Below are positions 23,343-35,900 of a DNA stretch of 44,809 bases, in pieces. The position numbers and the translations under genes were made by a program. This DNA comes from Priapulus caudatus (lineage: Eukaryota > Priapulida > Priapulimorpha > Priapulimorphida > Priapulidae): positions 154,102 through 198,910 of the forward strand of contig NW_014577220.1 in the NCBI RefSeq assembly GCF_000485595.1, in the 5' to 3' direction. The notes beneath the pieces were generated by a model. That model ran no database searches and was not told where the DNA came from. It worked only from the letters and a program-made list of their open reading frames with translations. Position 1 is the stretch's first letter. The number at the start of each line of letters is the position of its first letter.

Positions 23343-23994
23343 ATATATATTATATATATGTTCATGTGCATATTTATAGGCCTTTTACCTTGGAACCATG
23401 GATTGATTAGCAGTTCAATAGCCTCTTATACAGACGATAGGGTCACTTTGCATAAATCATAGTCAGAGCTCACCGTGTGGCACTTTCTGCCTTGTGTCAC
23501 TGTATTATTATAACAAATACAATAACGGGTGATTATTGTTTTCTCGGAATTTTTGCCTTAAGTTAAACTACAAATTAACCTTCAGTAAGTGATTACCATT
23601 TTATTTTTACAAGTAATATTCTTTGAATACATCCCACCAGCAGTGCTTGTATAGTATGGAGCTGTTATTTCGTCAGACGGGTTTAGTTTTTGTCTCTCTT
23701 TATTTGGTACATAATTTATCCGCTTTGTAATACGTCGAATGTTTGGGTGTTGTGGTTTCTAATGTGATAAACGCTTTATACTGTATTCCCTTTCTTTCAG
23801 CGTATGTAATGTGTTTGTTGGTAACAATGGTACAAATCAAAATAGCATCACTAAATACCGAGGCTAACACGTCTAGCATTTTTATACTAGACGGATATGG
23901 GGGTCATGGTAAAAAACACCGCAGTATGGAGGTGAAGGATCAAAGGTCAGCAGGTGGGAGAATCATAAAATTCACATTTTACCTTGCTCATTTG
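23343..23994. other. Intergenic stretch, nothing recognised
   Basis: AT-rich sequence after the candidate poly(A) signal of DNAJC25. I see no repeat family or gene here. Confidence 0.5.
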
Positions 23995-24194
23995 TTAAGC
24001 CTGGCGCACACGTGAGTTATTTTACTCAAGTAAAATGACGCATGAGTCAAATTACTCAACGAAAATCCGCCGCACACGTGAGTAAAATGACGCATGCGTC
24101 AAATTACTCAACGAAAATCCGCCGCACACGTGAGTAAAATGACTCGTGCGTCATTTTATTTGAGTAAAATAACTCACGTGTGCGCCGGGCTTAA
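23995..24194. mobile_element. TTAA-flanked palindromic MITE (piggyBac-like) with internal duplication
   Basis: TTAA stands at both outer edges (23995-23998 and 24191-24194). The left end GCCTGGCGCACACGTGAGTT is inverted at the right end AACTCACGTGTGCGCCGGGC. Inverted similarity extends about 45 bp inwards (TTACTCAAGTAAAATGACG). The middle repeats a ~55-bp unit containing AAATTACTCAACGAAAATCC twice. TTAA duplication is the hallmark of piggyBac elements. No coding sequence. Confidence 0.88.
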
Positions 24195-24461
24195 GGTCTC
24201 TGGGATTCTGCTTTGGTACATTAGTGGGGGCAAATCAAAAAGGCTTCAAATGTTGTATTTGCATTTGATCTATATGGACATAATCCAGAATCGTCGTTCT
24301 GAAAATGGAGGTAATTATATATAATTTATCACGAATGTCTGATTTCCTGGTTTTCCTAGCATATGTACTTTGTGCAAGTGTATGCTTGGCCTAGCCCTCT
24401 GCGCTGTTAACGCTGTAGCAAACCACTGCTTTGCCGACAGTCGCTATTGCAGTATCGCTCA

Positions 24462-24705
24462 TAGGGTCTATGTCCCCTAGGGTACTGCCGGTACGTACCC
24501 TGGTTACGGTCCGGTATACCGGAACGTACCCTGGTCACTATTTGCTATGGTTAGGGTTAGGATTAGGGTTAGGATTAGGGTTAGGGTTAGGGAGTAGGCG
24601 TAGGCGACTCCCTAGACTCGTTAGTGGAGTAGGCGAGGTACGGTCCGGCATATTAGATATAGTACCAGGGTACGTTCCGGCAGTACCCCGGGGGACATAG
24701 ACCCT
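24462..24705. mobile_element. MITE with internal telomere-like TTAGGG repeats, copy 2
   Basis: Same family as 10038-10310: TAGGGTCTATGTCCCC at the left and GGGGGACATAGACCCT at the right, with CTCA outside both ends (24458-24461 and 24706-24709). The internal run of TTAGGG and TTAGGATTAGGG variants is at about 24548-24594, followed by GGGAGTAGGCGTAGGCGACT. It lacks about 30 bp of the right inner part of copy 1. Confidence 0.9.
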
Positions 24706-24709
24706 CTCA

Positions 24710-25637
24710 GCTGCAGTATCAATAACGCGCACACTCAATATGCGTCGTGGAGACTTTTTGGTTAATCAATATTATTACTCAACCTGCATCACAATATTAC
24801 GTCGTATCAAAATGCATCACTAATAGTAGCATGAGTATACGTCTATTTTAACGTCTGTGCAAGTAAACATACGTTCATGCTATTAGTGTTGCATTATTGG
24901 TTGCATGTGATGATGAAATCATGAATGTTAATGAGGGTTTTATAATGAGTGTAACTTTTTACATTTTGTACGTGGTTGTGTCAATGGGTTTTGCTCACCA
25001 GCACAGTACAAAGAAACGTGTATGTACATTTATTGCTAATAAATTATGTACTAGTCGCAATCGATTTTTGATGTCATGACTGCAGGTACATGACGTGGAC
25101 ATCCCTGCTACTGACACTGCGATGACAACTATTGCATCATGAGTACTTGTCACTCTATTCATTCAAGGTGAAATCGAAGACTAGCAGGTTTTCTATTGGA
25201 ATGTTCCAATTCTGTGACATCGTGTGACGAATTTGCGGATGTCTAACGCGCATTATAGTTCACATATAGAAGAAAGCAATCTAGCAATTGAGATGAAGTG
25301 CAGTGGATATTTGTGTCCCGTCGTTAAATGCTGATAGGAATTGACGGACAAACATCATATTCGTACCAACAGTACATTTATTTTCAGAATACATTCCGAA
25401 CGCATACTCATAAGGTTACAAATAAACAGCTAGCATAACGTAAACACTAGCAGGACGTCCCCCATGACAGTGATGAATTATCATCATAAATCGTCATGTA
25501 AAGTCGTCAGGTAAATTCAATGCAATGAGAAAGAATTCTTAATTAACGGAGATTTTTTAATTATGACATTTAAATTGGTTCGTTCATTGTTCTACTATGG
25601 GATCATGACAATAGTCATACCGTCTGATATGTAGAAA
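24710..25637. other. Intergenic stretch, nothing recognised
   Basis: Mixed-composition sequence between the MITE and the CT minisatellite. Short open frames (e.g. 60 codons at 24897) have no family features. Confidence 0.5.
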
Positions 25638-25649
25638 GTGAGTAAGGTC

Positions 25650-26056
25650 TCTCTCTGTGTCTTTCTCTTTCCCCTATCTCAACTCTCCTATTTCTCTCTC
25701 TGTATGTCTGTCTCTCTCTCTCTCTCTCTCCTAGTGTGTCGGTCTCTCTCTCTCTCTCTCCCAGTGCGTCGGTCTCTCTCTCTCTCTCTCCCAGTGTGTC
25801 GGTCTCTCTCTCTCTCCCAGTGTGTCGGTCTCTCTCTCTCTCCCAGTGCGTCGGTTTCTCTCTCTCTCTCTCTCTCTCCCAGTGATGTGGGTCTCTCTCT
25901 CTCTCTCTCTCTCCCAGTGCGTCGGTCTCTCTCTCTCTCTCTCTCTCTCCCCCAGTGTGTCGGTCTCTCTCTCTCTCTCTCTCAGTGTGTCGGTCTCTCT
26001 CTCTCTCTCTGTCTGTCTCTCTCTCTCTCTCTCTGTCTGTCTCTCTCTCTCTCTCT

Positions 26057-26094
<38 letters not shown>

Positions 26095-26190
26095 CTGTCT
26101 CTCTCTCTCTCTCTCCTCTTTCTCTCTGTCTCCGTGTCTCGTCTCTCTCGCTCTCTCTGTCTGTTGCTCTCTCACCTCTCTCACTCGTGT
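25650..26190. repeat. CT-rich minisatellite built on (TC)n with a CCAGTGYGTCGG spacer
   Basis: From 25700 to about 26000, TC runs of variable length alternate with the spacer CCCAGTGTGTCGG or CCCAGTGCGTCGG, about eight times, giving units of 25-40 bp. The right part degrades to TC/TGTC. Long frames on both strands (Ser/Leu/Val or Arg/Glu repeats) are by-products of the repeat. Confidence 0.95.
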
Positions 26191-26957
26191 ATGTGTATGT
26201 ATAGTGTATATATCAAAGAACAGATTTTCTTGAAATTGAAATTTTCACTTTTAAAGAATTGTACTTTAAAAGTGACTACTACAACTAAGAAATTAAGGAA
26301 AACGCAGCTATAAATTACAAGGCTTCCCCTGTAATGGTGTATTTATCTTGTTAGGTGGCTCATTTATATGCATCCAGTTAAATGTATTGTATGGCACAAC
26401 AACTTCACAGATACAATATTTTCATCATTTGTGCTAAACATACTGTTTAATTTCAATTGAGTTCAGCCCACTCTCAGATTGAGTATCTCCACTATAAATG
26501 ATTCATGCAAATATTAGTTGTATCCAGAATTTAAGCTGAGAAAGTGCAGACAAAGAATGAAAAGATGAAGTTAAGATGCACGAATGCAGTCAGAGCAAAC
26601 ATTGTTCAGCTAAATCACAAAGTCAATAAGCCCACGATTAGCTGCGCTCTTGTATATCTTGATGCAACGCTTCCTCAAGCACAAGCTGGTATGTGATTCA
26701 ATTTACAGTGTCTCTATCTCCGATATACATAAGCGAGACACAGCTAATTCAAGTTCCGCCAAACTCGAGAATAAACATGGCAGACAAAACCAAATGACAA
26801 GACTGCCACAAGTCATACTATCATCGACTGCGTTGCTGCGACTGCCTCTCAAGTCGACACACTGCTCACAGTATGCCTCACCACAGGCAAGGCCGTGCAG
26901 TGGCGGCGGCGGACAATAAATACAAGCTTTGCTTGAGCAGGAGATCCAACCGGCTCA
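26191..26957. other. Intergenic 3' flank of the p47 gene
   Basis: Sequence between the CT minisatellite and the p47 stop codon. It will contain the p47 3' UTR on the minus strand. A minus-strand ATTAAA near 26446 is a weak candidate poly(A) signal. No other gene seen. Confidence 0.45.
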
Positions 26958-29900
26958 TCAGACGACTTTTCGCTGTACAATGACGGCGTTGAGCAGGCCG
27001 GCAGCAGCCAGCGTCACCGATGGCTCGGCGAGCTCCTTGTTCGGGAAGGTCGTCTGCAGTACGTACGCAGACATCGCCATCTCTGGTCGCGCTCTTAAAT
27101 GCATAACAGCTCGTTAAGGCAAAGCAACATTACTGCCCACTAACCACGGCTAACGCTAGATGTCTCTAATCGTGGCGAACACGACAGTTCATTCACATAG
27201 CCATCTCTGGTCGCGCTATTAAATGTGTAACAGCTCGTTAAGGCAAAGCAACATTACTGTAATGTCTTTACTATATCGCAATATTGGCATATGAATTGGA
27301 TCAGCTTATGTGTTGAGGATACTGTATTTGTGCTGCCACCTATCGAGAAAGGAAGTAATGAAACAGTTTCCGGGGCAGCAAGTTTCCATGTTGGACGTTT
27401 GAAATGAAGACACTGTTCATCTGAATCTGTTTAATCCCTTTGTGAACACCACAATTACTGCCCACTAACCATGACTAATGCTAACAGTCTCTATCCGTGG
27501 CTAACACGACAGTTCACTCACCACGAGTACTATTGCTATAACCGCTTTGAATTTGATTAATTTGTGAATATTCTAAATAGGTAACAAGGATACGAATTAA
27601 TAAACAGCCTGATGTCTCCAACTGTGTGGGTGTGGTTGAACTTCTGCACAAGTCTGAAACAACGAAAGTTTCAACAAATATAAATTATGTTAACTTGTTT
27701 TTTAGTTACATATTCGTGTGTCGACAATCACCAAAATATCTTGCCATGCTGGCAAATATATCGAACCACAGCACTAGGAAATTCTCGATATTGTTTGACT
27801 GTTATTGCGTAAACCAATGAATGCATTTCTCTAACCTTGATCCATCTGCCAGTCTAATCTGGAGGCTTGTGACGGGTTGAGACGTGTCCAGCTTAACACC
27901 AACTGCCGCTTTAGGCTGGTCAGCCTGTTTTTTCTCTGCAGATGATGGCTGTTGGTGCGTCGCTGTCACTACATTTGGTACTGGGCTACAAAGACACAGT
28001 GTCATCTGCAGTCATCTTTCTCATCCCTTTGCCATGTTTCTTACACAAAACCTACTTTACCTGGTTATGCCACTCAAATTATGCAACATCTACACCTGTG
28101 CCTCCCAAGACTAAAATTATCTCTGCACTGTATATATCACTTCTGTTTAATCTTTCCTCCAAATGTATCATTTCCTCTCAATCCTATCAGTGTATCACCC
28201 TCAACGTGTGTACCTTACCATGAATTTAACTTCAACAACAGGTGTTTGTCATTCTGAAACTTATGCTCCCCAATACGTACCACCCTCACTTTTAATCTTA
28301 CCTCCCAAGCATGTGTCCTGCCCCTTGAAATGCCCTGACACTTCTCTTGGGTTGCACATAGTCTTCATGTCTGTGATCTTCCATGTTGAGATTTACTTCT
28401 CCACCAGGTGCCAACCTTATTAGCTCAAGGGGAATCTCCCTGATTCAAACAGCAGATCAATTCAATTGACTACATCACGAATTTTCTATGGTGTATATTT
28501 GTTTAAAAAAATTACAATTTTGTTTACATGAAAAGTACTAATGACTAACGCCACATATACCGCGTTCACACGGTCATGGTTTGGCTCGAGCCAAATGGGC
28601 TAAATTTGGCTAGGGCCGGTTTGAGTCGGAGCGTTCACACGTACGCAAGTGAATACTGTCTCTCAAATTCAAATAAATTTTATTGCACAAATATCTCACA
28701 GATACTTTGGCAGTATGTCGCGAGATGGCGTTGTGTACGATTCAGTGTTTACTTCCGTTCCGAGTCCAATTATCAATCTTGAAAACGTGCATCCTGATCA
28801 AATTTTTCGAATTTTTATACTGTTTTGGACTTTATTTCGTCGAAGTACACGTTCGACACTCGCGGCATCTACCGATCAACCGATTTAGCTGCTATTTTGC
28901 TTTTTGCTTTGCTGCAATTTTTGTGCTAAAATTTGGCTCGGGCCTGGTCCGACGTTTTCGATGGGACCAAATTGGCACGCCCCGAAAAACCGTCCGTGTG
29001 AACGCTCGGCTCGAGCCAAATTTGGCGCGGGCCTAATTAGGCTCGGGCTAAAAACGTCTGTGTGAATGCGGCTTAAATGTATCCTCAAATTCTTACCTGA
29101 TAAGATTGTTTTTCAACTAGTTAAAAATCCAAAAAACTGGGCGATTTGATATATTGATCACGGCCTTAAATGTCTGCTATGGGCTATGTATGAGTCACGA
29201 GTGTTTGTTCACATCGAACGGAATAGCAAAAGAGGAAGTATAATGCAGCAATTTAACCATAAAAGGTGAACAGAATCACTTACATTTTGTGGAAACGTGG
29301 AACATAATTTTTTTACTTTTACTATTTAAGGTGACGTAATAACTTTAACACAGCAAATGACTAGCAATAATTTCAGCAAGCCTGAGAGACTAGGAAAAAC
29401 ATCTATACACATACATAAGGAATCAGGATATGTAGCCCGTAGACAACCCCCCCCCCCCCGTCAATTACTTTCGGATAATTACCCTTACCCACACACATAC
29501 GCACAATTGCTCTCAGACAATAAAAGCCTGGGCCCCTGGTTTAAGCGTTTAGGGTAATACCGAGTTTCTTAACACACAGAACTCTATGCTGTCCTCCCAA
29601 GGGGCAATAATTGTATTAAACAGGCAAGCAAATAAAAATGTCATGTCATGCTGAACAATTCATATGTACCTACTACAGAATAGCACTACGAGTAATTACC
29701 CTCTGTGGATGGAATCAAGGAAGTCTTTGTTTTCAGGATCATTGTAGTCCCTCAAGTTTCCATCGTTTACACTAAAGCCATCCTTCCACAATTTTAGTAC
29801 AACCTCGACTTGCCTTTCCTTTGGCACAGCTGGTGTAGCAGCTTGCACCTGCTGACTGCTGCTGCTGCCATCTTCCGAACCTGTTATCGCACACAAAGCT

Positions 29901-32900
29901 TATATCAGCTCACGATTGATCAAAATAATGAACGTTTTAGTTGCAATATCTAGATTAAGGCGATTATGGATTGATGCCCATGCAAAACTTAGTACTGCAC
30001 AATCCATAGTCAAAGAATATATAAGACCATGAGTCCAATCCATTGTAGACAAGAGCCCATAGGCTACATCGTCCCACCATTGTTGATCAGGCCAATGATT
30101 AATAGAGTAAGGTTGCAGGAGTTTTGCTTTCTCACCCAGTTCCCTAAAGAGAGAATAGAGGGGGAACTAATGCCAGACAGTTGGCTGTTTATTGGATGTA
30201 CTTTATTCACATCTTACACAAGACTGACTAGGTACGGTACACATCTGTACTTACTATTAAGAACCTTCGATCTTTACACTACTACTCATTATATTGGCAT
30301 TTTACTAGGCAGAATTTCAAGACATTTTATAAGTGAATGCATAAGTGATACAGCACTTCACAAAAACAGGCATTGTTATCACTTAAAACCCTAATATGTC
30401 TATATATCTAATCCACGATGTTGATGAATACTAGAAGAACTAACACATTGTGTCATTTAAAAGTATGTAACCTTGCCTCAAAAATTCACATTAGTTTATC
30501 TAACTTCACTGCTGGTTAGGCCTATTGTAAACAAGTGCCGCAGAGCGACAGCGCTCATCTAACCTCTACTGCGGTGACTCTGTGGTGGAGTGGTGGGATT
30601 CTAGTAAACCCTGTTAGCCCCAAATGTGTTCACATACACGCCGAAACAGTGGAATGCACAGGGATGGTATCAGGAACCTTCTCAAAAGAATGTTCGTTGA
30701 GGATCGTTATGAAAGTTGCCACGAGATGGCGCGTACGTTTAAGTGTCTTCAGATTAAAGATGGAAGCTCCATCATACGTAGTAGCAACAACTATTGCAAG
30801 ACAGAATAGGTAAGCACTCATCCATTTACCTACGCAAGCCTACAGGCTGCAAATTGCAATAGAGAGCTGCCACCTGTAAGCAATTAACGCAGGCAAAAAC
30901 TGCACCAACACATGCACTGGCAAGCCACTGGCAGTGGCATACGTTACATGTAACATACTGACAGTACAGAATGACATCGAAATTATACGATTTAAGGAAC
31001 ATACACCTTCTTTAACCAAATTTAGCTTTTGAAATTTCACTGTGACATTGTAGCCTCATACATCCAGGCATGTATAGATTCTACTAGCAAACCCGGCAGT
31101 CAAATTCTTTCTAACACAGTAACAGTTAACAAATCCATGTTTAACCCTCCTCTTGAGGTCAAAAGGTTATCCGACACTTACTCTTCGCATGTCAGCAGAA
31201 GGGACATTTCATGGTCCTTTCAATAAGCCATAAAAATTGCTAGGTCACCGCTGAAGCAAAAAAGTTTTTCAAATCACTCCGTCAGACCATGTCCTCAGAA
31301 AATGTCTAAAAATCTGCCCTGTGCCCCATTGACCTTTGACCTGTGACCTCCAATTTTGCAGCAGTGATGGCTTTTCCTACCATGATGCTATACACCGACT
31401 ATCACGAGCCTAGGTCGAGCCGTTTAGATTTGTGCCGCAATTCTGCATTTCCTCCCTATACCTTAAGTTAAGGAGTGAATGTTCCCCCTTATTTGACACC
31501 TCTTGACCTTTGACCTTGACCCCAGCTTCGACATCCCAACTCGTTTCGGATTACCCCCCACGTCCGCGAATATCGTGACCGTACGTCGAGCGGTTAAGAT
31601 TTGTGCCCAACGTTGACGGACGCACGGACGGACGCACGGACGATCATGCGATCTACAAGCTGCATCTGACTATGTCAGATGAGCTAAAAAGCCTAATTGA
31701 AAATCATACGCATTCATCAGCAGTTGTTTAAATTTCATATTGCAATCACTGGAGCAGGTGTGTCAGATTTCTGCCCTGGGCAAGCTAGGCCAAATGTGTG
31801 CTTGGTGTTTACTCAGTCATAACATATAGGATAAACATCTTTAATACTCCCACTAGTAATGTCATGTGATCACAGCATTGTTTTAGGCTTGCAGCTGGTT
31901 AAAGATTCGCCCCCAAATTATCAGTTCACTTGTTGACAAACAACATTCAGTCTGATTTGGAAAGCAACCGGTACCGGTAGTGAAATTGGAAAAACTAATA
32001 CAAGTTTAGTGGTAAGATTATATAATTATACACAACACGAGGAGTCAATTACTGTATTATATGTCAACAGTGCAGATTAGATAGCCATATACTATGGCGT
32101 TATAATGACCGATTTCGATCATGGCATACCTAGTCTATAACCTGCTCCTTGGAAACTTGTTTTATGCCTTCTGGATGGACTTTCCTCTTCATCAACAACC
32201 TCAGCACCATGTCTAGAAGTTTGAAATATATGGAACATTGGATATATATTTATATATGAGGATGATGCACTGAAATGTACTATTGCAACAACATCATGAC
32301 ATGTGTAATGTATGTTCGTATGTTAGTTAATGTGCTATATTTAGTATAAACTCTACTTATTTTACTTGCAAATTGTAAGAAAGAGAGAAACAACTGAAAG
32401 ATTATTATAAATTCTTACTCCTTTGCTGCTTGAAAAATTCCTTGAACAATGGCATCACTTTTCTTCTTCTTCCTTCCTGGGCCGATCACAACCTCTCCAC
32501 TATAGGATTCCATCAAGAGTAAATAATAATAATAGATTATTATCTATTATCTATAGATCATAAGATATCATCATGAGATCATCAATCATATTATCATCAT
32601 AAGATATAATCAGGACTGAATAATAGAGAGAAGTATAACAGGCTCGATACACAAGAAATTCAACATTTCCATGCCCATATTTACCTAGGATTGATTACGT
32701 AAAATCCAATAAAAATGACATCAGAATTAGCGCTGAACATCCAACTTCTCCTCACACTTTACTGTGTATCGATACCTCTTCTTATTATGTAGTTACAGCT
32801 TCGAACGTCAGACGTGGTTTCACTAATAAATACCGCTAAGAGGTATGACAGACTCGAAACACAAGAATTCAACATTTCCATGCCCATATTTACCAATGAT

Positions 32901-35900
32901 TGATTACGTGAAATCCAATCAAAATGACATCGGAATTAGCGCTGAACATCCAACTTGTTCTCACACTTTACTGTGTATCGATACCTTTTCTTATTATGTA
33001 GTTATAGCTTCGAACATCAGACGTGGTTTCACTAATAAATACCGCTAAGTGGCGATCATACGCAACCTGTAATTCCAACAAGAGGCAGCTTTCTCTGAGA
33101 TACCCGTTGGTGGGGTTTGGCGGGGATTTGCAACTCGCAACCAGCTCCGAACACTGGATCTAACCCGCGGCACGGCTAGTGCAGATACAGATTCCAGAAC
33201 TTTTTTAGATATCCTGTTGACAGACAAATCAACAAACCAACTAACAGCGGCGAAAACATAACCTCCTTGGTGCAGGTAACAACACTGAGACGGTCGTCGA
33301 GGCTGGCTGAGAAAAGAAAATCAATAGTCAGAGACCACAGTTAGGCTGAGCACACCAGTGGCAGTCCCAGTCACAGCCACTTGGGACAGAGTCAGTAAAA
33401 ACATTCACAAAAACTACCCGTTTATTACACTTCCACTAGAGTTGTGTCACTGTATATATATCGACTTGCTTTTACAAAAACTAGCCGCTCACACCACTCA
33501 CCATTGCAGTGCCGTTGCGGTGGGCGTGCGGGTGTGCGGGGGTCGCTACTAATACGGATATATATATAGTAATCCCCGCCGAACCCTGCTAACAGATATG
33601 AAAACTGCCTCTTGTTAGCTTACAGGTTGCAAATGATTTCCTCTCTATTATTCACTCCTGCTATAATCTAAGATCATAAGATATTATCTATGATCTACAG
33701 CTTATAATCTATTATTATTCACTCCTGATACAATACTAATTTATCATTACCAGTACAAAATTATCGATGCATATAATTGGATGGCAGCCTATAGTAGAAT
33801 GTGTACTAGTAATACCATTACACATCTACCTAACTTTGATAACATTCAGTAAATATCAATAAGACATGAACATATCTATACAGAGTTATCCCCAGGAATT
33901 TCAAAAAGATGGTGAGAAGTCAGGGAATTCATCATGTTGCTAATTACTATGAATAATGTGTCATAATTGGCACCAATACACAGGCAAACTTAATCAGTTC
34001 AGAGATGTATACATCAAGCTTTGAAAACGCATAATGACTGTGTTGGGATGATCAAAACTGTAAACACAGCTCGAAAATAAGGTATGCTGATTAGGCATAG
34101 CAGACGATTTATAGGATATGTCGCCAATTAGCTTCAGCTTTGAAAGCACGTCAGACTCGACATGCGTTAACAGCCTGGGAAGAACCCGGTTATAATATAA
34201 ATATATGCAATACCATTTAGACATAATATATTTTATAGTATATAAGCCTTCATGAGATAGGTCACTATCCAACATACAAACCTTCCACCCTTCTCACTTC
34301 CGCCAGCATAGAACTCCTGCCCTTCCTCATCGTCAGATGGCTGCTCCTCTCTTTGCAGGTCTGACAATGTACTAAATCTACAAACAGAGAATAAATGAGA
34401 AACCCACAATAGTTCCACTCTCTCCCACCCCCAACAATACTGTCCTACTGCCTTTTTGTTGCTTTTGTTTAATAGGAATTTCTTAGCAGCAAGTATTTTC
34501 TGCCCAAACTGAGGGCAGGCACCAAACTGACTCCTTGTAAGCTGCAAAACTACTGCTTCCCACCCTTGATGTCAAACCCTGAATACAACCAGGAGTATCA
34601 AATATATTGTATATATATAATAACAAATATTTGTATGTCAGGCATGCGACCAATCATCCGTCAAGCTGCAATACTTTTACTAGAATAAGTGGTTAAAGCT
34701 GCAGCTGGTACCGTGATGGTTGACTTTTCGTAGGTTTTGATGTTGGCCCCACTGCAGCTAGAGATGACTGATCTCGCACCGGGACTGGAGGTGGGTCATC
34801 ATCTTCTACTAGTATAGGGGAGGAGCTGTCATCATAGGCACCATGGTCATTGTCATAAAAACTTGCCATTGCAACCTAGTCAAAATAAACAATAGGAAAA
34901 ACATGTATAAATGTCTCAATGATGGGGATATGCTGATTTGTATTTCAATACATCTAATAATAGCTTCTGTTAGATTATGTTCACACAGTAATCTATGTCA
35001 TAAATTAAACAAGCTTGCATCATAATCTCTCATAACTTTTGCACATGAAGTGTTCTGCACAGGTTATGCTAATTTATACCTATGACAGACATAAGTATTT
35101 GTGATTCTTCTAGCAACTAATAACTGGGGTACTAACGTATGACTTTATTATTTATTTTAATAGGATGTTAAAACCAAGTTCAGTTGCCAGCACTGTGAGC
35201 AATTCGATTGACAATGTAACCTCTTAAGAAATAGTCTTCAGAGACAGGGGCAAAGATCGGGATCAACGTTGATCAAATCAGCAGATCAGCACTGTAGATT
35301 GCAGTAGAAGTCTCAATTTTACAATTAACCACAGAAAAGGAAGAGAATTCCAATATTGTATGCAAAATACGAAAAAAAAAGTAATCTCAAAGGGATCCCT
35401 TGAAGATGATACATGATGAAAGCATCGATCTGAATCGGATAATTAAGTACTATAAATATGGTTTATAAAATAAGAGGGAATACTAATCTTCGCCAGACGA
35501 TGATGACAGATCTTGTAAAGCGGATGCGAAGACAAGACCAATTAAGTTGAGCCAAACCAACATTGACCCTGTCATAATAATTCTAAGAGACACATGCAGC
35601 AGTATTATGTCATATGGCATATAATAAAAACAGTTCTGAAACGTATTAGGGCACCAGCCTGACAAAATATAATGTAACCACATAACAAATTAAACAATTA
35701 CTTCGTATAAGGATTATTTTTTCAAGTTTGAGGGATTATAGTTATACCAGGAGTCAAAGTTAATAAAATGGATAGATCAACAATGCAGATTGTAAAAAAA
35801 TTTCCTAGTAAATCAGAAGAGGACGAGAATTCTAATATGAAATGACAGAAATGAAAATGCTAAACTTGAAGGAATCTTTTGTTTTGAAGACGGCACTGCG

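Larger units (their letters stand above)
32515..33745. repeat. Inverted AT-rich flanks around a tandem duplication and a TIR element
   Basis: TAAATAATAATAATAG..ATAGATCATAAGATATC (32519-32625) recurs in inverted form at about 33643-33735 (CTATTATTCACTCCTG, TAGATCATAAGATATTAT). It looks like an outer foldback structure into which the tandem duplication and the element at 33063 lie nested. It is in the p47 intron between exons 34377-34282 and 32499-32419. Confidence 0.55.

Noticed and set aside
25615-26313. Long open frames on both strands (up to 189 codons) of Ser/Leu/Val or Arg/Glu repeats
   Set aside because: They are direct translations of the TC minisatellite in all frames, with no unique sequence.
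30535-30821. Possible plus-strand exon with a GTAAGC donor
   Set aside because: Two competing frames, no recognisable domain, no partner exon found; it sits in a p47 intron.
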